A stretch of 6,212 nt of DNA. Origin: Opitutaceae bacterium (GTDB taxonomy: Bacteria; Verrucomicrobiota; Verrucomicrobiia; Opitutales; Opitutaceae). The stretch spans positions 1 through 6,212 of the forward strand of contig SXZN01000167.1 of NCBI GenBank assembly GCA_005787865.1, in the 5' to 3' direction. Below, piece after piece: positions 1-5,009 of the stretch (within the stretch, counting starts at the first letter, position 1; each line of letters opens with the position of its first letter). A program made the translations under genes and the position numbers. The notes under the pieces were generated by a model, which ran no database searches, was not told where the DNA came from, and saw only the letters and a list, made by a program, of their open reading frames with translations.

Positions 1-175
1 GAAAAATCGTGAAGGTGATTAAACCAAGCACGATAATAGATACCGCCGCATTCCCTTGGAAGATTAACTTAATCAAACGATCCCCCGGCAGGCCAAAAAA
101 CCAACCGGTCCTCGGCCGCAGCAGTGCCGCTGAGGTAGAGGTACGTGGTCCTGCTGATGATGGGGCAGTGCGCAT
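1..175 (-). CDS. pstC: Phosphate ABC transporter permease PstC, N-terminal 58 residues (runs off left edge)
   Basis: The reading frame is open from an ATG at 175 to the window edge, preceded by an in-frame TAG at 188-190, so the ATG is the only good start. The first 30 residues are a Ser/Thr/Ala/Arg-rich cytoplasmic leader. Then comes GDRLIKLIFQGNAAVSIIVL (residues 31-50), leading into GLITFTIF: a short amphipathic stretch and the start of the first membrane helix, the usual opening of PstC. PstC pairs with PstA to form the inner-membrane channel of the Pst importer. It lies directly downstream of pstS on the same strand, which strongly supports the call. No Shine-Dalgarno sequence is seen before the ATG. 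The remaining helices and the permease loop lie outside the window. Another MalF-type permease is the alternative, but the pstS neighbour makes it less likely. Confidence 0.77.
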   Translation of the reverse strand, partial: MRTAPSSAGPRTSTSAALLRPRTGWFFGLPGDRLIKLIFQGNAAVSIIVLGLITFTIF

Positions 176-195
176 GATGTCTAAAGCCTAAGCAT

Positions 196-240
196 CGGGT
201 CAGTCTGACCAGCTGGTCAACTAACCTAGGTTACAGTTAG
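196..240 (-). repeat. Palindrome cluster in the pstS-pstC spacer
   Basis: This stretch is almost entirely self-complementary. A one-base-centred inverted repeat GGTCAG-T-CTGACC lies at 198-210. It overlaps a perfect 14-bp palindrome TGACCAGCTGGTCA at 206-219. A perfect 12-bp palindrome TAACCTAGGTTA at 222-233 is flanked by CTAAC/GTTAG arms (221-225 and 236-240). The 9-base word CGGGTCAGT at 196-204 is repeated at 277-285 and inverted at 253-261. In the operon's mRNA this lies about 20 nt before the pstC start and could form alternative hairpins. Its role is inferred only; protein-binding sites are also possible. Confidence 0.6.
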
Positions 241-245
241 GTGAC

Positions 246-285
246 AAAATAAACTGACCCGAGCCCAGAGCAGGAGCGGGTCAGT
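246..285 (-). terminator. Intrinsic-terminator-like hairpin between pstS and pstC
   Basis: On the minus strand ACTGACCCG (285-277) and CGGGTCAGT (261-253) form a perfect 9-bp stem around a 15-nt loop, followed at once by TTTATTTT. It lies 57 bases after the pstS stop codon and before pstC. A terminator or attenuator here would give more binding protein and porin than permease, a common stoichiometry for ABC importers. Full termination is unlikely if pstC has no promoter of its own. A 3'-end stabilising hairpin for the porin-pstS message is an alternative. Confidence 0.62.
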
Positions 286-341
286 CGGTGACATTGTTGC
301 CGCCCAACGCGAAGGCGCGGGCTGCGACCAAATGACGTGGG

Positions 342-1175
342 TTACTTAGCGACGGGGATAGGCACGAAACCTGACTTTGCCACAATTTCCTGTCCCTCAG
401 CGCTCAATAAATAGTCAATGAATTGACCAGCGAGTCCAGAGGGCTCACCATTGGTGTAGAAGAAATTAGGCCGAGCATACGGGTAAGTTTTGTTGTGCAC
501 CGTCGCGACTTCTGGCCGCACCAAACGGCCATCTTTGAGCATGATCGCCAAGACCTTAACCCCTTGCGCTTCTTTGTAGGCGATGCCGACGTAACCGATT
601 CCGGCGGGGTTTTTACCGACTTCTGCGGCTATCTGCTCGTTGCCGGCCATCTTTTGCGAAGATGAGGCATAATCACGCTTCTTCATCGCGAGATCCTTCC
701 AATCCTGGTAGGTGCCGGAAGACGTATTGCGCGTATAAATCGAGATTGGTCCAGCGCTGCCACCAACCACGCTCCAGTCCTTCACATCCCCAGCGAAGAT
801 TTGCTCAACTTGGCGCACGGTCAGCTGGGTTAGAGGATTGAATTCATGTACAATCACGGCCATCGCATCATAAGAAACCACGCAGGGCTTCATGGTGACC
901 CCTTTAGCCAGAGCGGTCGAAATCTCCGTGGGGCGCGCGCGCCGACTCGACATGCCGATATCAGCGGTACCGTCGGTGATGGCAGCGATGCCCGTGGTTG
1001 ATCCCTCGGCGGCGATTTCAAAAACAATCCCGGGAGTTTTGGCCCGATAAGCTTCCGCCAATTGTGGAACCATTTTAGCCCCGAGGGTATCCGAGCCCTT
1101 GATGACTAGCTTTTGCGCTGAGGCCGATGTGGCCATTACGGCAACCACGGCAAGAAGAAGTATAGAGTTTTTCAT
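342..1175 (-). CDS. pstS: Phosphate ABC transporter periplasmic phosphate-binding protein
   Basis: This 277-residue protein has a signal peptide (residues 1-20, ending SASA before Gln21). It belongs to the PBP-like family that binds inorganic phosphate in the periplasm and delivers it to PstC/PstA. The recognisable ligand-loop motifs are KGSDTL (26-31), EGSTTGIAAI (57-66) with the following DIGMSSR (72-78), and YTRNTSSGTY (147-156), which matches the Arg-x-x-Ser-Gly-Thr loop of PstS. The C-terminal half has the expected YVGIAY segment and ends with 'AEGQEIVAKSGFVPIP', typical of complete members. It is shorter than E. coli PstS but close to the compact PstS seen in many other phyla. It starts 23 bases after the porin stop, so the two are surely co-transcribed; there is no Shine-Dalgarno sequence, only an AT-rich leader. 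A binding protein for a related oxyanion is possible, but the Pho-box context favours phosphate. Confidence 0.9.
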   Translation of the reverse strand: MKNSILLLAVVAVMATSASAQKLVIKGSDTLGAKMVPQLAEAYRAKTPGIVFEIAAEGSTTGIAAITDGTADIGMSSRRARPTEISTALAKGVTMKPCVVSYDAMAVIVHEFNPLTQLTVRQVEQIFAGDVKDWSVVGGSAGPISIYTRNTSSGTYQDWKDLAMKKRDYASSSQKMAGNEQIAAEVGKNPAGIGYVGIAYKEAQGVKVLAIMLKDGRLVRPEVATVHNKTYPYARPNFFYTNGEPSGLAGQFIDYLLSAEGQEIVAKSGFVPIPVAK

Positions 1176-1198
1176 TTTATAATAACGTTAAGATTTAA

Positions 1199-2578
1199 TT
1201 AGAACTTTGCGGTCAGATCGATCTGCAGGACATCAGCTTTGTTTAAACCCAGCCCGGCGGGCCCAGTTTTATCAATCGCCGTGGCCCGGAAGAAAGTGGC
1301 AGTAGTGCCGATGCTATCCGTCCAGTTATAGCTCAATGAGAGAATGTAACCGTCGCCATTCACCCGCCCAGCATTGAAGTCGGAATCAAGTAAAATAGAG
1401 GTATAGGCCCCGGCCTCCACCGAGCGATACTCCGCGGTTGCCAACCAATCCCCAGGGTTACGCGTCGCGCCATAACGCACGCCTAAATTAAACATCGTAT
1501 CATAATCAGGCGGATTGCCACTGGCGACACTGTGAATGATCGGGGCGTTCGCCGTGGAGCTATACAGGCGATCGGCGCGAGCCGCTCCCTTGAAATTCAT
1601 TCCGTAGGTGGCATAAAAGCCAAGCGGCTTGCCGTTCGCCTTGATCACGTGCTCGAAGGGCAAAAGGAAAGTAGCCAGGTTGCTGTAGTTATTGGTATCA
1701 CTGTTAATGGCCGAGCCCGCAACTTCAGGACCGGAAAAAACCATAAAGGTGGGGGCCAAGCGGGTGCCGTAGGGATTGTTTTCAAAAATATAAGCCTGGG
1801 AAAGTTCGGCCTGCCAGACCCACATTAAGTTGGGCTGATTGATAAAATCTCCACTGACCTTGCCAGACGTACGTGAATTAGCGGACAATAGATACTGGCC
1901 CGCCCGCAAGGTGAGATTCCAGCCCTTCAGCAACGCATCGTTATAGGTGAGATCTTCCGACAACCCTTCGAAGTTAATGTCTGAATCAATCCAGAATCCA
2001 TTAATTCCCGGCGCTAAATAGGTATGGGCATGCTTGCCGATGCGAAAATCAACTTTGTCGGCACCGTGCCAGTTACTCGTGGCAAATTGCACAAAAACTT
2101 GGCCCACGTTGACGGTATTACCATCTTTGGCAAAAATGGTTGAGCCCACATTGCCGAAATCATCGTTGGTCGAAGTGGCGCCATTCGCAGTCTCCAACCG
2201 GAAACCTGTCGTCCAATTGTTGTTTAACGAGACGGTTGGTGCAAAACGAAAACGATAACGGTAACGACTCCGATCGTTGTTGGCCCCCACCGCAGCGGAA
2301 GCAAAGTTTGGCACTTCATTATCGTACTGATAGCGAACCCGCACATCACCGGCCAGCTTGAGGCCAGTCACGCTTGAGGCTAAATTAAGTTTACCCGCTG
2401 GGGTATTCGCTACGAAGTCCTTGACGAGTTCGGCGCGAAGATCCTCCGCCTCCGTATCGTTGATGAGGCCTTTGCGCAATAACACTTCAATGAGCGGACC
2501 GCTGTCTTGCGCGAACGCCGCTCCAGCGCACAGAAGCGCCGCAGTGATCGCGAGGAATTTAGATTTTAGATTAAGCAT
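1199..2578 (-). CDS. Putative outer-membrane porin, first gene of the phosphate operon
   Basis: The 459-residue product has a signal peptide (about residues 1-23, cleavage after AFA). A short helical, acidic segment follows (LIEVLLRKGLINDTEAEDLR), as is usual for the putative porins of Verrucomicrobia and Planctomycetes. The rest consists of alternating polar and aromatic residues, the pattern of amphipathic beta strands (for example LKLAGDVRVRYQYDN and YRYRFRFAPTVSLNNNWTTGFRL). It ends LQIDLTAKF, with the terminal phenylalanine typical of a beta-barrel assembly signal. The family resembles the Porin_5 type. It is the promoter-proximal gene of a unit with pstS and pstC behind a Pho-box-like element, so phosphate or polyphosphate uptake is the likely job, as for PhoE and OprP in other bacteria. 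Substrate selectivity cannot be read from the sequence. The start codon is chosen because it gives the signal peptide; no ribosome-binding site is evident. Confidence 0.85.
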   Translation of the reverse strand: MLNLKSKFLAITAALLCAGAAFAQDSGPLIEVLLRKGLINDTEAEDLRAELVKDFVANTPAGKLNLASSVTGLKLAGDVRVRYQYDNEVPNFASAAVGANNDRSRYRYRFRFAPTVSLNNNWTTGFRLETANGATSTNDDFGNVGSTIFAKDGNTVNVGQVFVQFATSNWHGADKVDFRIGKHAHTYLAPGINGFWIDSDINFEGLSEDLTYNDALLKGWNLTLRAGQYLLSANSRTSGKVSGDFINQPNLMWVWQAELSQAYIFENNPYGTRLAPTFMVFSGPEVAGSAINSDTNNYSNLATFLLPFEHVIKANGKPLGFYATYGMNFKGAARADRLYSSTANAPIIHSVASGNPPDYDTMFNLGVRYGATRNPGDWLATAEYRSVEAGAYTSILLDSDFNAGRVNGDGYILSLSYNWTDSIGTTATFFRATAIDKTGPAGLGLNKADVLQIDLTAKF

Positions 2579-2639
2579 GGGATGTGGTCTGAGTTAGTTT
2601 TGAGTAAGTACAGCGGTAGGAACACCGATGCATGGGGCT

Positions 2640-2683
2640 AACATAACGGGGCTTTGTTACGGTTTCGTGACGGCAGTGTGACA
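2640..2683 (-). promoter_or_regulatory. Pho-box-like operator and promoter of the porin-pstS-pstC operon
   Basis: Read on the minus strand there are three consecutive 11-bp units: TGTCACACTGC (2683-2673), CGTCACGAAAC (2672-2662) and CGTAACAAAGC (2661-2651). The conserved core is a pyrimidine followed by GT(C/A)AC at exact 11-bp spacing, like the TGTCA-type direct repeats bound by PhoB dimers. Exactly 10 bases after the last core lies TATGTT (2645-2640), a plausible -10 hexamer, the same geometry as the E. coli phoA promoter. Transcription would begin near 2633, giving a leader of roughly 55 nt. There is no good -35, as expected for PhoB-activated promoters. Confidence 0.75.
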
Positions 2684-2733
2684 ACGCGGGAAATTGCCCG
2701 CGCCTTGATCCTACCGCGCATCCTGTCGTCTGA

Positions 2734-3013
2734 GATCTCACCCCTCGCAGCGAACGCGCTCGCCTAACAGCGACCTCCATTCCTGGCGGGCTCGCGAGCT
2801 GTCTCCTGGCGGCCCAGGTAGGCCCATCATGGATCGGCAAATTATCTGCCGGTGCCGCGGCTACTGATGACGGCTACTTTAAATCTGCGGTGCACCTGAT
2901 TGATGAAGGCCCCCAGGATTACGAACGCTGAGCACATCCAAGCAAGGGCCGAGCAGATTGCTGCCGCGCCCCTGCCGGAGAAAATCCGGCCGGATGGCAT
3001 TATTAAATCTTAA
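2734..3013 (+). pseudogene. Possible frameshifted remnant of a gene 3' end, family unknown
   Basis: On the plus strand one frame is open from 2734 to a TGA at 2929-2931. From about 2821 it reads like protein, for example ATDDGYFKSAVHLIDEGPQD at 2863-2919. The frame one base further on then continues with AEHIQARAEQIAAAPLPEKI from 2927, followed by RPDGIIKS and a TAA at 3011-3013. The two pieces join smoothly if one base is missing around 2920-2929. No good start codon is seen, so at most a C-terminal tail survives. I do not recognise the family. The alternative is chance open reading in a 446-base gap that also carries the porin promoter at its left end. Confidence 0.3.
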
Positions 3014-3033
3014 CCCCGCCAGTCCTAGCGGGG
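3000..3033 (-). terminator. Terminator-like hairpin at the end of the hydrolase-like gene pair
   Basis: On the minus strand CCCCGC (3033-3028) pairs with GCGGGG (3019-3014) across an 8-nt loop that includes the TAG stop codon of the upstream gene. It is followed by TTAAGATTTAATAA, an AT-rich but interrupted tail. The position at the 3' end of the transcription unit fits termination; the imperfect U-tract makes its strength uncertain. Confidence 0.5.
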
Positions 3034-3522
3034 AGGCAACGAGGCGGGGATATAAGGCGTCGAGGGCAGCTTCGCATGCTTAGCAAACTCCTCCGCCTTC
3101 TTTTTGTCTCGCGTGACCCGCATAACGCAGTGCGGCTCCGTGCGCGATTCCATGTCGAAGACCGCATGTAGTCCCGCGTGCGCCATCACGGGCTCTACCC
3201 ACGCCATGCAGTGATCACAATAAAGCCCATGCGCGCCGGCATCGTTATCCATCGCCTTGGAGAGGCTTGGACACTTATGCATGCGGAGCTCGAGGACATC
3301 GCCGTTCAACTTAACCTCTCCCTCGCAATTCTCTTCGAGGAAAATGCGCTGCCAGTATTCATAGGCCGCTTCCAAACCACCGGTCTTGAAGCGATCGCCC
3401 AACTCCGTCACCTGCAACCGGCCCAGCTCGTGCCAGTAATCGACGAGATGCACGCGACCCTTCCGGTCGAGTGACTTAAAAACCTCGTTGTAGAACCGAA
3501 CAAAATGGTCGCTGGGAATCAT
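3025..3522 (-). CDS. Probable L-2-amino-thiazoline-4-carboxylic acid hydrolase-like protein, cysteine-rich member
   Basis: This is a 165-residue soluble protein without a signal peptide or membrane segment. The N-terminal half is helical (DHFVRFYNEVFKSLDRKGRV). The C-terminal half has CPSLSKAMDNDAGAHGLYCD (84-103) continuing as HCMAWVEPVMAHAGLHAVFD, and then ESRTEPHCVMRV. The cysteines at 84, 102, 105 and 132 recall the conserved pattern of the ATC hydrolase family, whose founding member opens the thiazoline ring in L-cysteine production. Most relatives have no known substrate, so the family assignment does not give a reaction here. A C-x-x-C pair (102-105) also allows metal binding. The ATG overlaps the stop of the preceding gene (ATGA) and has a strong GGAGGG seven bases upstream, implying translational coupling. 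It looks like a diverged paralogue of its upstream partner. Confidence 0.55.
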   Translation of the reverse strand: MIPSDHFVRFYNEVFKSLDRKGRVHLVDYWHELGRLQVTELGDRFKTGGLEAAYEYWQRIFLEENCEGEVKLNGDVLELRMHKCPSLSKAMDNDAGAHGLYCDHCMAWVEPVMAHAGLHAVFDMESRTEPHCVMRVTRDKKKAEEFAKHAKLPSTPYIPASLPPR

Positions 3523-3971
3523 AGTTTTACCCTCCGAATGGTTTGGACGTAAGCATCCTCGCCGGTGATTTTAGTAGAAATTTCGAAAGGCGTTCCTTCT
3601 GACCACGCCTGATTCATGGTAATGGTCTGTCGCCGAAATTCCGGATCTACGACTATCCCCCGATTGCGCAGATAAGTCGTGGCCGGACACTGGAGCACGA
3701 TAAAGCGAATCTCATTACCCTCGCGCTCAATTTTATAGGTCCCCTTCTCGCGCTCGATAAAATAAGTCCAGTGCGCCACGAGTTGCTCGGGGTCACCCTG
3801 CTTAAGATCATCCCAAATCGAGCGGTAAACATCCTGCGCGGTATGCCGAAAGACATCATCAAGGAATTCCGCCCCATGCTTCTGCCGCAAATAGGCAATC
3901 GTGCCGTTGGTAGTGCGGTGAAAATCCAGATGGACCTCGCCGGTATCTTGGTAACGTAAGGGAGTAGACAT
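3519..3971 (-). CDS. ATC hydrolase-like paralogue with the cysteine cluster lost
   Basis: This 150-residue cytoplasmic protein appears to share the fold of the gene that follows it. It opens HLDFHRTTNGTIAYLRQKHG (14-33), a helical region resembling the N-terminus of ATC hydrolase-like proteins. It continues to 'EREGNEIRFIVLQCPATTYL' (82-101), which lines up with the 'LNGDVLELRMHKCPSLSKAM' stretch of the neighbour. Both end in a beta-strand-like segment closing in MRV or RRV. Only one cysteine (Cys95) remains; the positions matching Cys102, Cys105 and Cys132 of the partner are not cysteine. It may be a non-catalytic subunit of a heteromer or have another substrate. It is first in a two-gene unit and overlaps the second by four bases. 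The chosen ATG is the first in frame; it has no Shine-Dalgarno sequence. The family call is by eye and tentative. Confidence 0.45.
   Translation of the reverse strand: MSTPLRYQDTGEVHLDFHRTTNGTIAYLRQKHGAEFLDDVFRHTAQDVYRSIWDDLKQGDPEQLVAHWTYFIEREKGTYKIEREGNEIRFIVLQCPATTYLRNRGIVVDPEFRRQTITMNQAWSEGTPFEISTKITGEDAYVQTIRRVKL
3530..3535 (-). promoter_or_regulatory. Strong ribosome-binding site GGAGGG inside the upstream coding region
   Basis: On the minus strand GGAGGG lies seven bases before the ATG at 3522, within the last codons of the preceding gene. It fixes the start of the cysteine-rich hydrolase-like gene and supports coupled translation. It is the only strong Shine-Dalgarno sequence found before any gene in this window. 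Confidence 0.75.
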
Positions 3972-3986
3972 GCAGGTAAAAGAATA

Positions 3987-3998
3987 GCGGTAAACCGC
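3987..3998. promoter_or_regulatory. Short dyad upstream of the hydrolase-like gene pair
   Basis: GCGGT-AA-ACCGC forms a 12-bp inverted repeat 15 bases upstream of the ATG at 3971. On the minus strand it is followed by TATTCT, a weak -10-like hexamer too close to the start for a long leader. It could be an operator or a leader hairpin occluding the start; chance is also possible. Confidence 0.3.
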
Positions 3999-4105
3999 CC
4001 TCTGGCAGTTAGTCGTGAAACTGCGCTAAATTATTTTTTCTGTCTATCTCCATTGGTCGTTCAAACACTGGTCATTTTTTGTGACCGGCCACTCGAGTCC
4101 CAAAT

Positions 4106-4124
4106 AGCGGCGCGCAGCGCCGCT
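4106..4124. repeat. GC-rich perfect hairpin with a triloop
   Basis: AGCGGCGC (4106-4113) and GCGCCGCT (4117-4124) are perfect inverted arms around GCA. Neither strand has a following T-run, so it is a poor intrinsic terminator. It could be a REP-like element, a transcript-stabilising hairpin or a folding boundary. It occurs once in the window. Confidence 0.5.
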
Positions 4125-4157
4125 TAAATTGAGTAATCATTGCATTAACTGGACCGC

Positions 4158-4194
4158 AAAAAAACTGCGGCGGCCAAGTTACCAATGATGGCCG
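4158..4194 (-). terminator. Weak terminator candidate downstream of the helix-turn-helix gene
   Basis: On the minus strand CGGCCA (4194-4189) pairs with TGGCCG (4176-4171) across a 12-nt loop. A run of seven T (4164-4158) begins six bases later. The distance between stem and T-run is greater than in canonical terminators, and it lies about 90 bases after the stop codon, so this is only a candidate. Confidence 0.3.
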
Positions 4195-4286
4195 ACCCAA
4201 CAGTCCGCCAAAGAAGTAGCCCACGGTCCACTGCGCGCGGGCGACTTAAGTGGTTATCTAAAGATTAACTTTGGCGCGCAAGCACC

Positions 4287-4649
4287 TCAGCGGCGACTTT
4301 TCACCAAGCCAAGCGCTTTTTTAATATTCTGTACGCTCGGTAATGATATCTTCAGGGCCTTAGAAATTTCTTGGCCGGTTTTCTTTGCCGCCACGAGCTG
4401 CTTAACTTTTGATTTCGTATCCGCGGTGATCACGGCCCGTTTCCGGCGTTTGGTCGCTTTTGGCGCCAACACCTTTGCGCCGGAGGCGGCGGCCACCTGA
4501 CGCAGTGCTGCGATAAAGCCGGCCATTGATTTGAAGCCAAATTTAGCCGGCAACTTGGCGAGCTGCTGGTTAAACTTAACCAGGCCACGCTCGAGTTGAG
4601 CTGTTTTCTTTTGATACTGGGCGAGTAATTTTAGCGCATTTGGATTCAT
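4287..4649 (-). CDS. Small helix-turn-helix protein of unknown function
   Basis: From the ATG at 4649 the protein has 120 residues and is very basic. Residues 1-55 (MNPNALKLLAQYQKKTAQLE onward) are helical, with Lys/Gln-rich heptad-like spacing suggesting self-association. Residues 63-72 are a basic linker (PKATKRRKRA). Residues 74-117 are a resolvase/invertase-type helix-turn-helix: an ITADTKSKVKQLVAAKKTGQ first helix, EISKALKI, and the recognition helix SLPSVQNIKKALGLV. No catalytic recombinase or sensor domain is attached. The C-terminal motif recurs, as far as I recall, in short uncharacterised Verrucomicrobia proteins. It is likely a DNA-binding regulator or nucleoid-associated protein. 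An ATG at 4667 would add six residues (MLITYY), but that start lies inside an inverted repeat, so 4649 is preferred. No Shine-Dalgarno sequence precedes either start. Confidence 0.7.
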   Translation of the reverse strand: MNPNALKLLAQYQKKTAQLERGLVKFNQQLAKLPAKFGFKSMAGFIAALRQVAAASGAKVLAPKATKRRKRAVITADTKSKVKQLVAAKKTGQEISKALKISLPSVQNIKKALGLVKSRR

Positions 4650-4652
4650 ATA

Positions 4653-4676
4653 GTATGTAATTAGCATTCTACATAC
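4653..4676. promoter_or_regulatory. Inverted repeat at the start of the helix-turn-helix gene, candidate operator
   Basis: GTATGTA (4653-4659) and TACATAC (4670-4676) are perfect 7-bp arms separated by 10 bases. The repeat lies directly upstream of the ATG at 4649. The minus strand also has TTGACT just upstream (4687-4682), a near-consensus -35 hexamer, though no clear -10 follows at 17 bp. Arm size and spacing fit binding by a dimeric helix-turn-helix protein, which makes autoregulation the simplest guess. Confidence 0.45.
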
Positions 4677-5009
4677 GCTATAGTCAAAACTTTAATAGCA
4701 TTTACCTATTTCATCCACGGCCCGCGCCTGCCTATCTTCTTGGCTGGAGAACTACCGATCATTTCAAATGACCGGCTGGTCCGTAAGCCGCCCTGACAAG
4801 TAAGCGGCGAAGGTGGCTTCGCTGATTTTGATGGATAGATTAAGCCGGATGGCGCTATGTCAAGGCCCCCTACCCGCGCGGTCGGGAACGACAAATGCGG
4901 GTACGAAAAAAGCCAAATAAAGCCCGTTGACCGTCGGCCCACGCCCCCACTTTGTCCTTTTCTGCCACGTCAGTTTCCTCCGCTTTATAAACCTCTCCCG
5001 ATCGTCGTC
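4677..5009. other. Non-coding gap between divergent genes
   Basis: This region separates the helix-turn-helix gene (leftward) from the DUF1080 gene (rightward) and should contain both promoters. Visible items are a near-palindrome TCATTT-C-AAATGA (4759-4771), a GCCGC/GCGGC hairpin (4787-4808), and TTATAA at 4985-4990, a possible -10 for the DUF1080 gene without a good -35. Open frames here, including one extending the DUF1080 frame upstream to 4857, do not look like protein. Confidence 0.45.

Larger units (their letters stand above)
3999..4286. other. Non-coding gap between the hydrolase-like pair and the helix-turn-helix gene
   Basis: No convincing reading frame is present on either strand. 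The stretch holds several short hairpins: GGTCA/TGACC around a T-rich loop (4070-4086), a GC-rich 8-bp stem with a three-base loop (4106-4124), CCGCA/TGCGG around an A-rich loop (4154-4170), and CGGCCA/TGGCCG (4171-4194). It should contain the promoter of the hydrolase-like pair and the end of the helix-turn-helix transcript, but no clear sigma-70 promoter is seen. Confidence 0.5.

Noticed and set aside
9..191. Plus-strand open frame of 60 codons
   Set aside because: It is antisense to the pstC start, begins with GTG and has no protein-like pattern; the opposite strand encodes a convincing PstC N-terminus.
423..665. Plus-strand open frame inside pstS
   Set aside because: It is antisense to a clear PstS with conserved binding loops.
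2571..2840. Minus-strand open frame of 89 codons upstream of the porin
   Set aside because: It runs through the Pho-box and promoter, is Arg/Ser/Cys-rich without domains, and overlaps the porin start.
4706..4942. Minus-strand open frame of 78 codons before the DUF1080 gene
   Set aside because: Composition is low in hydrophobic core residues, no family is recognised, and it covers the region that must hold the DUF1080 promoter. It could be a decayed repeat, but nothing supports a gene.
4857..5009. N-terminal extension of the DUF1080 protein
   Set aside because: The 51 extra residues are proline- and arginine-rich and would place a clear signal peptide internally.
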